Source: Bacteroidota bacterium (lineage in GTDB: Bacteria > Bacteroidota > Bacteroidia > Bacteroidales > JAAYUG01). From it: a stretch of DNA of 64,000 bases. This document shows positions 10,061 to 20,267 of this stretch, in pieces (the first letter of the stretch is position 1; each line of letters starts with the position of its first letter). Location: NCBI GenBank assembly GCA_029571215.1, contig JAKPTE010000008.1, positions 1-64,000 on the forward strand. The letters run 5' to 3'. The translations under genes and the position numbers were made by a program. Below the pieces are notes generated by a model. That model was not told the DNA's origin and ran no database searches. It saw nothing but the letters and a program-made list of their open reading frames with translations.

Positions 10061-10978
10061 ATGGAAAACACACGCAGGTCATTTCTTAAGACAGCAGGAG
10101 CAGGTAGCCTTGCTGTTGTTTCAGCGGCCGGAGCCATCCTGGCATCGTGCAAAAACGAAGGCAAGATCAAAACAGCCAATAAGCCCGAAAACCTTACCCT
10201 GAATCTTTCCTGCCAGGAAGGTGTGGCACCCGGAGAAACGCTTACTGAAAAACTGGATTTTCTCGAAGCAAACGGTTTTACCGGTTTTGAACCCTCGGGA
10301 AAAGGAATCACGGATCGGGTGGATGAACTGAAACAGGCACTTTCAGGGAGAAATATCAAAATCAGTGTAATCTGTGCCGGGTTTGACGGATACCTTATTG
10401 CCGATAAACCTGAACCCCGCGAAAAAGCAATGAAAAGTATAGCGGAAATTCTTACTGCTGCCGGTGAACTTGGTGCCTATGGAGTCATCGTGGTTCCGGC
10501 ATTCAATAATCAGCCTTCCCTTCCCTTTGTTGAAAGCCGTGAACTCCTCGTGAGTCAACTGAAGGAACTGGGGAAACATGCCGCTACCCATAATACCCGC
10601 ATCATCCTTGAACCACTGAACAGAAAAGAAGCCTGGTTTCTCAGGCTGGTTGCCGATGCCGCTGCCATTTGCCGCGATGCTGACAACCCGGGAGTGGGTT
10701 GTATGGGCGATTTCTGGCATATGACATGGGAAGAAACCAGCGATATGGGCGCCTTCCTCTCTGCGGGCAAGTATCTTACCCATGTGCATATTGCCAGCCG
10801 GCAAACAAGAAATATGCCTGGAGAAGATGCAAATGACAATTATGTTGAAGGCTTTAAAGGACTCAAATACATAAAGTATAATAATTTCGTTAGCTTTGAA
10901 TGCGGATCAAAAGGGGATAAGAAACTCTCTATCCCTGCAGCTGTTCGCTTACTGAAAGAACAATGGGATCAGGCATAA
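10061..10978 (+). CDS. TIM-barrel sugar isomerase/epimerase-like protein (hydroxypyruvate isomerase family) with Tat-like and lipobox signal
   Basis: Start set at MENTRRSFLKTAGAGSLAVVSAAGAILASC; AP-endonuclease-2/xylose-isomerase-like TIM-barrel segments (EPLNRKEAWF, CMGDFWHM, HVHIASRQTRNMPGED). Confidence 0.8.
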   Translation: MENTRRSFLKTAGAGSLAVVSAAGAILASCKNEGKIKTANKPENLTLNLSCQEGVAPGETLTEKLDFLEANGFTGFEPSGKGITDRVDELKQALSGRNIKISVICAGFDGYLIADKPEPREKAMKSIAEILTAAGELGAYGVIVVPAFNNQPSLPFVESRELLVSQLKELGKHAATHNTRIILEPLNRKEAWFLRLVADAAAICRDADNPGVGCMGDFWHMTWEETSDMGAFLSAGKYLTHVHIASRQTRNMPGEDANDNYVEGFKGLKYIKYNNFVSFECGSKGDKKLSIPAAVRLLKEQWDQA

Positions 10979-10984
10979 GATAAA

Positions 10985-11380
10985 TTGCTGAATCAGATTC
11001 TTGATGTTTTTTTCCTCCTGTTTCATACCAGCCTCACACTTTTCAATGCTCTGGGCTGGATATGGAAACCTTTACGGAAAATCAACCTGCTGACCTTGCT
11101 TCTTACCGGGTCATCATGGTTTGTTCTCGGATTGTTCTATGGCATGGGGTATTGCCCCTTAACCGACTGGCATTTTCGGGTATTGAGAAATATGGGCCGG
11201 ACAAATCTTCCTGACAGTTATCTCCAGTATCTTACAATGCGGTTCTTCCATTGGCCTATTTCTGCCAGTATAATTGATTTCATAACTGCTGCCGTTTTCT
11301 TCCTTGCCCTGTCTGTGTCGTTGTGGCTCAATATCAGAGACTGGAAACACCAAAGAAAGGGTCTTCCTTCTCACCTTTAG
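10985..11380 (+). CDS. DUF2784-like membrane protein
   Basis: 131 aa from a TTG start just after the upstream stop; hydrophobic; GYCPLTDWHFRVL motif. Confidence 0.7.
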   Translation: MLNQILDVFFLLFHTSLTLFNALGWIWKPLRKINLLTLLLTGSSWFVLGLFYGMGYCPLTDWHFRVLRNMGRTNLPDSYLQYLTMRFFHWPISASIIDFITAAVFFLALSVSLWLNIRDWKHQRKGLPSHL

Positions 11381-11633
11381 AAGTTTTTAACCATGATTAT
11401 GCATTGGTAAAAAAGCGAACTTATCTATAGAATGAGAGGGTTAAGTGATGGCATTCGGGCTAACCTTGATGCATTGAAAACTCAATCGGCTTGAAATGTG
11501 AATGCATTTCCAAAGCATTCATCGGGTTTAATAACAGCCGGAATTAAATTTACTGAACTTTTTCCGGAATCAACTGTTTATATGCTGAAAAAGAAAAACA
11601 GGTTTCTTTGATTCTGAATTAAAAACAGTATTT

Positions 11634-12176
11634 ATGAAAAATTTCTTTATAGGTATGATTTTACTTGCTTTGTCACACGGAATGTTTGCCCAGAAATCGT
11701 TTTACGATTTTACTGTTACCACAATTGACGGCGAACAATATCCCCTTTCTTCTCTGAAAGGTAAAAAAGTCATGGTGGTGAATACAGCTTCCAAATGCGG
11801 ATTTACCCCTCAGTATGCTGACCTCGAAAAACTCTATAAACAGTATGGACCTGATAAATTTGTAATTATTGGATTCCCTGCCAACAATTTTATGTCGCAG
11901 GAACCAGGTTCCAACCAGGAAATAAAGGAATTCTGCAAACGAAATTACGGAGTTACTTTTCCTATGATGTCCAAAATCAGCGTAAAGGGTGATGATATGC
12001 ATCCGTTGTATAAATGGCTGACATCAAAAGAGTTGAATGGTGTTCAAAATTCAAGCGTGCAGTGGAACTTCCAGAAATACCTGATCGATGAAAACGGGAA
12101 ACTGGTTAAAGTGATACCTCCCAGGCAAAGCCCCCTGTCAGAGGAGATTGTTTCCTGGATTACCAGTAAAAACTAA
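11634..12176 (+). CDS. Glutathione peroxidase family (Cys-type) with signal peptide
   Basis: 180 aa; VVNTASKCGFTPQYADLEKLY, GFPANNFMSQEPGSNQEI, WNFQKYLIDENGK. Confidence 0.95.
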   Translation: MKNFFIGMILLALSHGMFAQKSFYDFTVTTIDGEQYPLSSLKGKKVMVVNTASKCGFTPQYADLEKLYKQYGPDKFVIIGFPANNFMSQEPGSNQEIKEFCKRNYGVTFPMMSKISVKGDDMHPLYKWLTSKELNGVQNSSVQWNFQKYLIDENGKLVKVIPPRQSPLSEEIVSWITSKN

Positions 12177-12179
12177 ATT

Positions 12180-14453
12180 TTAGGCCGTAATAAGAAGGGT
12201 GAAGAATTTTCCTGTTTCTCTGTTTTTGCTTTCATAGCCTTTGAGTGTGCAGATAATTTCTTCCCCTGTTTTCAGTTTAAGTTTTGATGGATGGCTTTTT
12301 CTCAGCAAACCTTTCCAGTTGCCCTGACTTATTTTTTTAATGATTTCGTCTATCCCTTCTGCATCAGTTTCCAGAAGTGACGAAAGAGCCATTCCTGTTC
12401 CGCCTTCTTTTTCAATTTTCAAAAGTTTCTCGGCACGTTGATTGAGAAAAATAACCTTTCCTGCTTCATCGATAAGGATGGCAGCTTCTGGTAAATGGTC
12501 AAAGGCTGCAAGAACCGGGGAAACCGGCAGCCCTGAGATTCCCTGGCTGCCTTTCAGGATCTTCTGAAGATCTTCGTTCTTTTTTCGCAGTTCAATATTC
12601 TCCAACCTCAGTTCATGTACTTCGTCAGCAGTATCTGATACACCCTCATTGACAGTTTTGGTTTCTTTTTCAATTATCTGTATTTCAATTGGCCAGGCTA
12701 CCAGTATTATTTTGTGAACCTCTCCCGTAATGTCGGGCACAGGAGTCAGGGTAAATCTGGCTTTTTTAGTATTTCCTCCTGGTGTTCTGATATATAGATC
12801 TCCCCTCTGAAAAGTGTTTTTCAGAGTGGCTTTCCATGCTTCTCCATAATCTGTTTTATGAGAGCTATCTGTAAGGGAAAGCAAACTTATCCCCTGTACA
12901 GATTCTTCAGTGCATTCAATAAAATCAAGGTATTCTTTGTTCCATTCGAGCAAATTCCCCTGAGCATTATACGTTGCGTAAATGACGGAACGGTAAAGTG
13001 CTTCAGCCTGTGCCTCAATGTCAATAGCCATGTTTCTCTGCTCGGTTGTATCAATTCCTAAAAAAAGTATCCTTTCTGCACTTCCGTCCTCCCTTCTCAT
13101 GCAGGTATAGGTTGCCATGGTCCATATTTCCTGTCCATCTTTTGTGAACAGACGTACATAACCCTCAAAATGACGCCCGCCGCTGGCAAGATTATTCCAG
13201 ACCGGTTCAAACCATGACATGTCGCGAGGCGGAATAAACGTGAAAACATGCTTGCCCTCTACGTCCGCGTTACCAAGATATTTGAGCTTATAGATGAATC
13301 GGGTATTTGCATAAATCAGGGTTCCATCAGTTGCAAATTCCGCTCTGATAAGGGTATGGTTTACCGCATTGGTAAACGTTGCCATCTGCTCACTTTGTCG
13401 GGCCGCCTCTTCCTGCATGGAGCGCAGCTCTTCCATTTGTTCCCGCATCTTAACATCCTGTTCGCTCAGTATCCGTGCCTGTTTTTGCGTTTCTTCCAGC
13501 AATCTGGCGGTACGTAATGTGGTTTTCAGCATTTCAATGGCAGCCGCTGTGCTTTCAGCTGCCGATTCAAGCAATATGTATTCGTGCTGCTCAAATGGCC
13601 GAAACATTGCCATTTCAATTACTCCGAAAACAGTTTCATTATAAAGCAATGGCACAATAATGAGATGATCAGGTGTTGCATCCCCAAGTCCAGATGTAAC
13701 ATAAACATATCCATCAGGAATTTCGCTGAAACTTAGTGTTTGCTTCTCCTGTATGCAGGCACCTATGAGTCCTTCTGTTACCGATATTCTCCTGTCAGGG
13801 TATTTATTCCGTCCATAAGCATAAGAAGCGGTTTGCTCCAGAAATACATCGGCAGGATTTTCATCATTTATGACAAAAATGCCACCCTGACAGGCTTTCA
13901 GGTATTTTATCAGATAACTAAGTACTTCCTGCGTCATCCTGTGAAGATCACCGCTGTTCCTTCGAAGAATATCACTGATCCGCGATATGCCATCTGCTAT
14001 CCATGCCTTCTTTTCTTCTTCCATTTTCCTGCGCTCAGATTCTTCTGAAGATTGTCTGATTTTTTCGTCCAGTTCTCGGATTCGTACCAGCAAAGAATTG
14101 TTACTTATAAAAAGATCTGCCGGAAGATTTTGTCCATCAATCAGATGTTCAATGGCACTCCGATATTGCTCAAATCGTTCGTCTTTTTCATTCAGCTTTT
14201 TTCTCAAGACTTCGGTAAATTGGAGAAAGCGATAAACCGAAAAATGAATAACTACAGGTAATACAAAAGGGATCAAATCAACCAGGTAAAAGACGGCAGA
14301 ATTGTCGTGCAAACGAAAAAATCCATGAATAGAAAAAGACTCTTTGCGCAATATAAAGACTATTCCATAAAACAGAACAAAGAACAGAATTCCCGCAAGA
14401 AAGCTTTTCAGCAACAATCGAATATAACGTTCATGTTCTGGATAACCGGTCAT
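12180..14453 (-). CDS. Membrane sensor protein with GAF and multiple PAS domains, no kinase domain
   Basis: 757 aa; N-terminal TM segments, GAF region (SYLIKYLKACQGGIFVIND...), PAS regions, final PAS to C-terminus; no H-box or N/G-boxes. Confidence 0.8.
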   Translation of the reverse strand: MTGYPEHERYIRLLLKSFLAGILFFVLFYGIVFILRKESFSIHGFFRLHDNSAVFYLVDLIPFVLPVVIHFSVYRFLQFTEVLRKKLNEKDERFEQYRSAIEHLIDGQNLPADLFISNNSLLVRIRELDEKIRQSSEESERRKMEEEKKAWIADGISRISDILRRNSGDLHRMTQEVLSYLIKYLKACQGGIFVINDENPADVFLEQTASYAYGRNKYPDRRISVTEGLIGACIQEKQTLSFSEIPDGYVYVTSGLGDATPDHLIIVPLLYNETVFGVIEMAMFRPFEQHEYILLESAAESTAAAIEMLKTTLRTARLLEETQKQARILSEQDVKMREQMEELRSMQEEAARQSEQMATFTNAVNHTLIRAEFATDGTLIYANTRFIYKLKYLGNADVEGKHVFTFIPPRDMSWFEPVWNNLASGGRHFEGYVRLFTKDGQEIWTMATYTCMRREDGSAERILFLGIDTTEQRNMAIDIEAQAEALYRSVIYATYNAQGNLLEWNKEYLDFIECTEESVQGISLLSLTDSSHKTDYGEAWKATLKNTFQRGDLYIRTPGGNTKKARFTLTPVPDITGEVHKIILVAWPIEIQIIEKETKTVNEGVSDTADEVHELRLENIELRKKNEDLQKILKGSQGISGLPVSPVLAAFDHLPEAAILIDEAGKVIFLNQRAEKLLKIEKEGGTGMALSSLLETDAEGIDEIIKKISQGNWKGLLRKSHPSKLKLKTGEEIICTLKGYESKNRETGKFFTLLITA

Positions 14454-14636
14454 AAACCTGTCTCTGTAGAAAACTCAGGAATAGGGCATGGTGGTTTTAC
14501 GCATGCAACCGCAGTCACTAAAATACTGTTTTTTTCGACCTGATGAATTTCATTAGGTAAAAATCACATTAGGAAGCACGAGATCACAAAAGCTCTTAAG
14601 AAATGTCGGGGATTTCAAGAGCAAAATAGTCTTCCC

Positions 14637-15023
14637 TCAGGAAATATGGAGTACCTGCTGCACTTTTGATATAAGTTCCTGAATGTCAATGGGCTTAATA
14701 AAATAAGAAATGGCTCCAAGTTCCAAAGTATGCTGAAGATTTTCATGATCACTCACCGCCGTAACAACAATAACGGGTATATCCTTTTTTTGAGGATCAG
14801 ATTTCAGTTTCTTCAGAAAATCATACCCGTTGATTTTAGGCATCAGCAAATCAAGAAGGATGAGATCGGGTAATTCGTCATCCATAATCTGCTCGGCCTC
14901 CATAACATTGAGTGCAGTCTTAACACGAATTCCCTTATCATTGAGGATGGCATCGAGAAGAACAACATTAGTGTTCGAGTCGTCAATAACCAGTACAAGT
15001 GGTTGATCACTTTTGCCTTTCAT
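14637..15023 (-). CDS. Single-domain response regulator (receiver only)
   Basis: 128 aa; VLVIDDSNTN, DLILLDLLMPKINGYDFL, VVTAVSD, YFIKPID. Confidence 0.93.
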   Translation of the reverse strand: MKGKSDQPLVLVIDDSNTNVVLLDAILNDKGIRVKTALNVMEAEQIMDDELPDLILLDLLMPKINGYDFLKKLKSDPQKKDIPVIVVTAVSDHENLQHTLELGAISYFIKPIDIQELISKVQQVLHIS

Positions 15024-15206
15024 ATTTCTTCGGCTGATTTCGGTTAGAGGAAAATTTTTTCAAAGGTAACAACTTAGTTAATATTTTCATAGGAGTTAAA
15101 TAAATATGATGTCAATCATCATATCAAAATGATTTGTATTTATTCCAGCCTTTTCATAACTTTAATTTTTGTTTTTAATGGAGGGAACCTGCTAAGTTTT
15201 CAATTC

Positions 15207-15872
15207 ATGCATTCATCTTTTCAACTGCCATATTCAGAGTTACTAAATGACCAGGAACGTCAGCTTCTTTTTGAACGCAGCAATGAAGTTTCATACGATG
15301 CCAAAGAGATTATTTTTCATCAGGGAACCCGGTCTTCGCACATTATGTATTTGAAGGAAGGCCTGGTAAAGGTTTTCAAAACAAACCGCCAGAAAAAATC
15401 GGTGATATTGAAAATTATTCCATCCGGAAACTATATTGGCCTGATATCTGTTTTTGGATCGGAAATACACCAGTATTCAGCCGCATGTGTGGAGCCTTCT
15501 GTTGTCGTCGACATCGATATCAATGCTTTTCGTACCGTTCTTTCCGGAAACGGCAACTATTCCATGAAGCTTCTGAACAAGGTGAGCCAGGACGGTTTGT
15601 TCATATTCGACCGGCTTATGGCACAAACACACAAACAGCTTCCGGGAAGAATTGCAGATGTTCTTTTGTACTTTGCTGAAACTATTTACGGGAGCACATC
15701 GTATACCTTACCGTTGACCAGAAAAGAGCTTGCAGAGCTTGCCGGTACAACCAAGGAAAGTTTTATCCGTACCCTGATGGAATTCAAAAGAGATAAAATT
15801 ATTAACCTGGAAGGTTCGCAGGTAGAAATTGTCAGCATGAAGATTGTGGAAACATTGAGTAAACTTGGATAA
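15207..15872 (+). CDS. Crp/Fnr-family transcriptional regulator
   Basis: Start set at MHSSFQLPYSELL; cNMP-binding fold (FHQGTRSSHIMYLKEGLVKVF) and HTH (LTRKELAELAGTTKESFIRTL). Confidence 0.92.
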   Translation: MHSSFQLPYSELLNDQERQLLFERSNEVSYDAKEIIFHQGTRSSHIMYLKEGLVKVFKTNRQKKSVILKIIPSGNYIGLISVFGSEIHQYSAACVEPSVVVDIDINAFRTVLSGNGNYSMKLLNKVSQDGLFIFDRLMAQTHKQLPGRIADVLLYFAETIYGSTSYTLPLTRKELAELAGTTKESFIRTLMEFKRDKIINLEGSQVEIVSMKIVETLSKLG

Positions 15873-15882
15873 ACCGTCTGTG

Positions 15883-16251
15883 ATGCCGCCTCGTGTTCTT
15901 GTTGTTGATGATTTGGTGATGAACAGGATTCTGCTGAGAGAAATCCTCACCGAGCTTCATTACGAATACACTCTGGCTGAAAACGGGAAGAAGGCAATCG
16001 AATACCTTGAATCAGAACCCCTTGATATTGTCCTGATGGATATCGAAATGCCGGTTATGAACGGCATTGAAACTACCCGTTACATTCGCAACAGTCTTCC
16101 TCCTCCTGCGTCTGGTATTCCCATCGTTGCGTTGACAGCGCATAATCCCCGCATCTTTTTTGAGGATTTCCGAGACGTTGGTTTTGATGCCATCCTTACA
16201 AAACCATACTCAATCGAAAAACTTCAGGAAATCATTTTACGGTTTTGCTGA
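15883..16251 (+). CDS. Single-domain response regulator
   Basis: MPPRVLVVDDLVMNRILLREIL...LDIVLMDIEMPVMNGIETTRYI...ILTKPYS; ORF track uses an upstream TTG at 15865. Confidence 0.93.
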   Translation: MPPRVLVVDDLVMNRILLREILTELHYEYTLAENGKKAIEYLESEPLDIVLMDIEMPVMNGIETTRYIRNSLPPPASGIPIVALTAHNPRIFFEDFRDVGFDAILTKPYSIEKLQEIILRFC

Positions 16252-17229
16252 CCGTTTTATTTTTTCGGCAAAAATACCCGTCCATCGTTCCCCGTTCGAT
16301 TTGGCATAGGCTCTGAACATGCCTTTCGTATTATATATCATAGCAATGTTTCCATTTCTGTCAACGGCAATCAGTCCACCTTCCCCTCCGGCTCTTTTAA
16401 GCTGTTCATTGATGACAAAATTGGCTGCCTGCCTTAGTGTCCATCCTTTATATTCTATCATGTCTGCAATGGAATGGGCAACTACAAAACGAATGAAATA
16501 TTCCCCAACGCCGGTGCAGGAAACGGCACACGATTTATTGCTGGCATAGGTACCGGCGCCTATAACAGGCGTGTCGCCAATTCTACCCCAGCGTTTATTG
16601 GTCAATCCTCCGGTGGAGGTTCCTGCGGCAAGATTCCCCTGCTGGTCAAGGGCAACACAGCCAACTGTCCCCAGTTTGCCTTCTCTCAGTTTTCTCAGGT
16701 GTTCCTCCCAGCGGCCCGGGGTGAAGAAATAAGTGCTATCGGCTGTTTCCAACTGATGCGTCCGGGCAAATTCCGAGGCCCCCCTGCCTGAAAGAAATAC
16801 ATACTCTGATGAATCCATCACCATTCTTGCCAGTGAAATAGGATGCCGCACATCCTCAACCCCGGCCACTGCACCGGCTTTGCTTCCCTGACCGTCCATG
16901 ATGGAAGCATCCATGGAAACCTTGCCTTCATAAGTATATACCGATCCTTTTCCTGCATTGAACAGAGGATTATCTTCCATCACACGGATGGCAGCCTCCA
17001 CTGCATCAATGCTTTTTCCCCCTTTCTGAAGAATCTTCTCTCCGGCCGACAATGCTTCATTAAGCCCACTTATATATGCCTGTTTTACCGAATCAGGAAG
17101 GTCGGCAGAGATGGCTCCGGCTCCGCCGTGAATTACAATAACGTATCTTGGCGGCTTTTCTTTGGCACACGATACAATTAGGAACAGAAGCAATACAAAA
17201 CCCGTCTTTTTGATGATACTTTTTGCCAT
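16237..17229 (-). CDS. Isoaspartyl peptidase / L-asparaginase (Ntn hydrolase), lipoprotein
   Basis: Start set at MAKSIIKKTGFVLLLFLIVSC; VIHGGAGAIS, GKLGTVGCVALDQQGNLAAGTSTGG cleavage-site motif. Confidence 0.93.
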   Translation of the reverse strand: MAKSIIKKTGFVLLLFLIVSCAKEKPPRYVIVIHGGAGAISADLPDSVKQAYISGLNEALSAGEKILQKGGKSIDAVEAAIRVMEDNPLFNAGKGSVYTYEGKVSMDASIMDGQGSKAGAVAGVEDVRHPISLARMVMDSSEYVFLSGRGASEFARTHQLETADSTYFFTPGRWEEHLRKLREGKLGTVGCVALDQQGNLAAGTSTGGLTNKRWGRIGDTPVIGAGTYASNKSCAVSCTGVGEYFIRFVVAHSIADMIEYKGWTLRQAANFVINEQLKRAGGEGGLIAVDRNGNIAMIYNTKGMFRAYAKSNGERWTGIFAEKIKRSAKP

Positions 17230-17325
17230 ATCCTTGGTATCCGTTAGCCTGTTGCAATGCGAATGTACATTTTTTTTCAATTTCTTCTCTATCTTAGCGG
17301 ATTCTTCCGAAATAGGTAATTTCAC

Positions 17326-19164
17326 ATGAAGCCATACAAAAGCCTTTTGTTCTGCCTTCGGTACGCAGCATTCTGGCTGGCTTTTTTTATTGTTGCACGC
17401 ATCCTTTTTCTGGTCTTTAATCTGAACGCAACGCATGCCCTCACCATGCAGAGTGTATGGCAGATCTTCCGGCATGGAATGATTCATGATATTTCTGTGA
17501 CAGCCTATATTTTGCTGATTCCTTTTGTATGGCTTGCAGTTACAAGCTTTTTTCATGGCAAATGGATTGTTCAGTTTTTAATCGTTTATACCTGGATTAT
17601 CCTACTTGTTGTTACCGTCATTGTGATTATTGACGTGGAACTATATAAATACTGGGGATTCAGACTGGACGCAACACCGCTGCTCTATATAAAACAACCG
17701 AAAGAAATGCTTGCTTCGGTTACTGCAGGCATTATCGTCAGGCAAATTCTTTTGGGAATATTGCTTTACGGCAGCTTTCTAATACTATTCGGGAAATGGA
17801 TTAAACCCGGAAATGAATCATACGGTAAGGGCGGTTTAGCCGGGCTGATCCTTTATCTCTTGCTGGCTCCCTCACTGATTATTCCGGCGCGCGGAGGCTT
17901 TGGCGTTGCTACGTTAAACGCAGGTTCCGTGTATTTTTCAAAAAATCCTTTCGAGAACCATGCGGCGGTCAACGTGGTCTTCAATCTTGGTTACGCTTTG
18001 TCAAATCTTGAATCGGAAAAAAATCCCTACACATTCATTGATGGCAAAACAGCAGCATACATCGCCGACAGCCTTCTTGTAAAAAGCGATCGTGATACTA
18101 TCCGGATTCTCAATACCGACAGACCTGATATTCTGATCATCGTCCTGGAAAGTTTTACGGCAAAGGCAATCGGGTGCCTCGGAGGGGTGCCCGGAATTAC
18201 TCCCAATTTTGACCGATACGCCAGGGAAGGACTCCTTTTTACCAATACCTATTCGAGCGGGGACCGATCTGACAAGGGACTCGTAGCTGTTCTCAGTGCC
18301 TACCCTGCACTCCCTTCTCTTTCCATCATCAAATATCCAAAGAAAACCCAGAACCTGTCCTTTTTAAGCAAAGATCTTAAAAAACTGGGATACCATTCAG
18401 CGTTTTTCCACGGGGGAGATGTGGATTTTGCCAACATGCGATCCTATTTTACCAATGGTGGATTCGACAAAATTGTATCCAAATCTGATTTTAACCCACG
18501 TGATTTTAATTCCAAATGGGGTGTTCATGATCATGTGGTTTTCGATTCACTGGCCTCTTTCCTGGCTCATCCTGCTGAACCATTCTTCACGGTTTTCTTT
18601 ACTCTCAGCAGTCATGAGCCGTTTGATGTACCCGGAAAACCCATAAACCCTTCGGCAGGATCTGATGAAAAGTTTTTGCATGCAGTGCACTATACCGACA
18701 GCTGTCTGGGAGTTTTCCTTGACAGGGTGCGTCAGATGGAGTGGTGGAACAATGCTCTGGTTATCTTGGTAGCAGACCATGGAAGCCGCCATCCGGGTTT
18801 TCATGATGCCAACGATTACCGCAGGTACCATATTGGAATGTTATGGCTTGGCGGGGCACTCCGTCTGAAGGGAACCATTCCGGTATTGGTCTCACAGACC
18901 AGCATTGTGCCGACCATCGTAAGGCAGATGGATCTTTCTGATGCTTCATACCGTTTTGGTCAGAGTATTTTTGACCCGGCACGAAAACAGGTGGCTATGT
19001 TCTTTTATAATGACGGATTTGGCATGATTACAGACCATTCCAATTTCGCCTTTGATAACCGGTCGCATTCGGTTACCAGAACGGTCACAGGTTATAAAGA
19101 TGCGGATATTATTGCCGGCCGAGCCTTTCTTCAGTATCTGTACGATGATTTTATGGCTCGGTAA
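17326..19164 (+). CDS. LTA synthase family sulfatase-fold membrane protein
   Basis: 612 aa; five TM helices, then DILIIVLESFTAKAIGCLGG, YSSGDRSDKGLVAVLSAYP, DHGSRHPG. Confidence 0.9.
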   Translation: MKPYKSLLFCLRYAAFWLAFFIVARILFLVFNLNATHALTMQSVWQIFRHGMIHDISVTAYILLIPFVWLAVTSFFHGKWIVQFLIVYTWIILLVVTVIVIIDVELYKYWGFRLDATPLLYIKQPKEMLASVTAGIIVRQILLGILLYGSFLILFGKWIKPGNESYGKGGLAGLILYLLLAPSLIIPARGGFGVATLNAGSVYFSKNPFENHAAVNVVFNLGYALSNLESEKNPYTFIDGKTAAYIADSLLVKSDRDTIRILNTDRPDILIIVLESFTAKAIGCLGGVPGITPNFDRYAREGLLFTNTYSSGDRSDKGLVAVLSAYPALPSLSIIKYPKKTQNLSFLSKDLKKLGYHSAFFHGGDVDFANMRSYFTNGGFDKIVSKSDFNPRDFNSKWGVHDHVVFDSLASFLAHPAEPFFTVFFTLSSHEPFDVPGKPINPSAGSDEKFLHAVHYTDSCLGVFLDRVRQMEWWNNALVILVADHGSRHPGFHDANDYRRYHIGMLWLGGALRLKGTIPVLVSQTSIVPTIVRQMDLSDASYRFGQSIFDPARKQVAMFFYNDGFGMITDHSNFAFDNRSHSVTRTVTGYKDADIIAGRAFLQYLYDDFMAR

Positions 19165-19172
19165 AAGCCTGA

Positions 19173-20267
19173 TTACCTTTGCAAACTTACGTTGCCGAAT
19201 TCGGTGGTAACGCGTACTCTTGAAGATGTTTTCTCATCCTTTCCAATGCGTCCCGATACCTGCATCTGTGTATTCTCAACAATCCTGCTCACTTTTGCCA
19301 TGTTCTCCGGATACAGGATTTTTGAAAAACGGGCATTTCCGTCAAGCTGGTAAGAAGCTCCTTCTTCTATGCCTAGCCGGATACTTCCATAGCTGTTATC
19401 AATTTCTATACTCTCAAAGCTCGCAGGAACAAAATCAACCCGGCAGTCACTGTAACGCAAATTGAGATCAATTTTATTGGCTATTTTGTCAAACCGATAA
19501 TTGGTATAGGCACCCGTGCCCGCAAAATTAACAAGCGTTCCAATTTCATAGGTGTCATACTTGGCGTCAGAAACCAGCGAACTACCTTCCGTTAGCATAA
19601 GTTTAGAATATTTACTGATAACAACCAGTGCCTTTGCTTTTTCAATACTCATTTTTGAATATTTCATGTCTATCTTGAGCCACTGGCATTCATCAATTGT
19701 AGCATTACCATAACCAAGTGTAATCTGGCTCAACGGTTTGTTGTCGGTTCTCTTTAGACGATTGGCACGCAGATTTCCGTATTTAACATTGACATCGACG
19801 AGTCCCGATAATTCATTGATGGCCACATCCCCATATTTGTTCAGCAAAGTAAGTTGCATTGCTTCCGGCATATTTATGATATAGTCAATGCTGAACTTTT
19901 TTCTCCCTTCGTTACCGAAAACCTGGTTCGAATTGAACTTGCTGTCGAGCACAGTCACAGCGCGTATCTCGTTGTCCTTATAAGAAAAATCAACATTGAC
20001 ATAACCGAGGATGCGGTCGGCCTTTTCCTGGTTTTCACCGACCAATGTGGCCACAACATCAATAACAACCTTGTTCTGGTTCCAGTTTTTGATGGTCACA
20101 TTGCCATAAATATTTTCAATGCGCAAAACATCCCCGGCACCAGCCTGGTACTCTTCATGAAATTTCTTGGTGTATTGTTTTTCCTGTGCTGCAACTATCT
20201 GGATTGCAAGAGTCTGAATCAGAAATCCTGCTACCAGTATCCTAAAGTACCAATTCTTTCTTTTCAT
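19173..20267 (-). CDS. Secreted protein with DUF4097-like repetitive beta structure
   Basis: ~364 aa with signal peptide; repetitive YGN/YGD/YSK beta motifs (IENIYGNVTIKNW, LLNKYGDVAINEL, VKYGNLRANR). Confidence 0.7.
   Translation of the reverse strand: MKRKNWYFRILVAGFLIQTLAIQIVAAQEKQYTKKFHEEYQAGAGDVLRIENIYGNVTIKNWNQNKVVIDVVATLVGENQEKADRILGYVNVDFSYKDNEIRAVTVLDSKFNSNQVFGNEGRKKFSIDYIINMPEAMQLTLLNKYGDVAINELSGLVDVNVKYGNLRANRLKRTDNKPLSQITLGYGNATIDECQWLKIDMKYSKMSIEKAKALVVISKYSKLMLTEGSSLVSDAKYDTYEIGTLVNFAGTGAYTNYRFDKIANKIDLNLRYSDCRVDFVPASFESIEIDNSYGSIRLGIEEGASYQLDGNARFSKILYPENMAKVSRIVENTQMQVSGRIGKDEKTSSRVRVTTEFGNVSLQR

Noticed and set aside
17230-17556. N-terminal extension of the asparaginase ORF (track start 17556)
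   Set aside because: The extension overlaps the start of the divergent LTA-synthase-like gene. A lipoprotein signal peptide begins at the internal Met at 17229.
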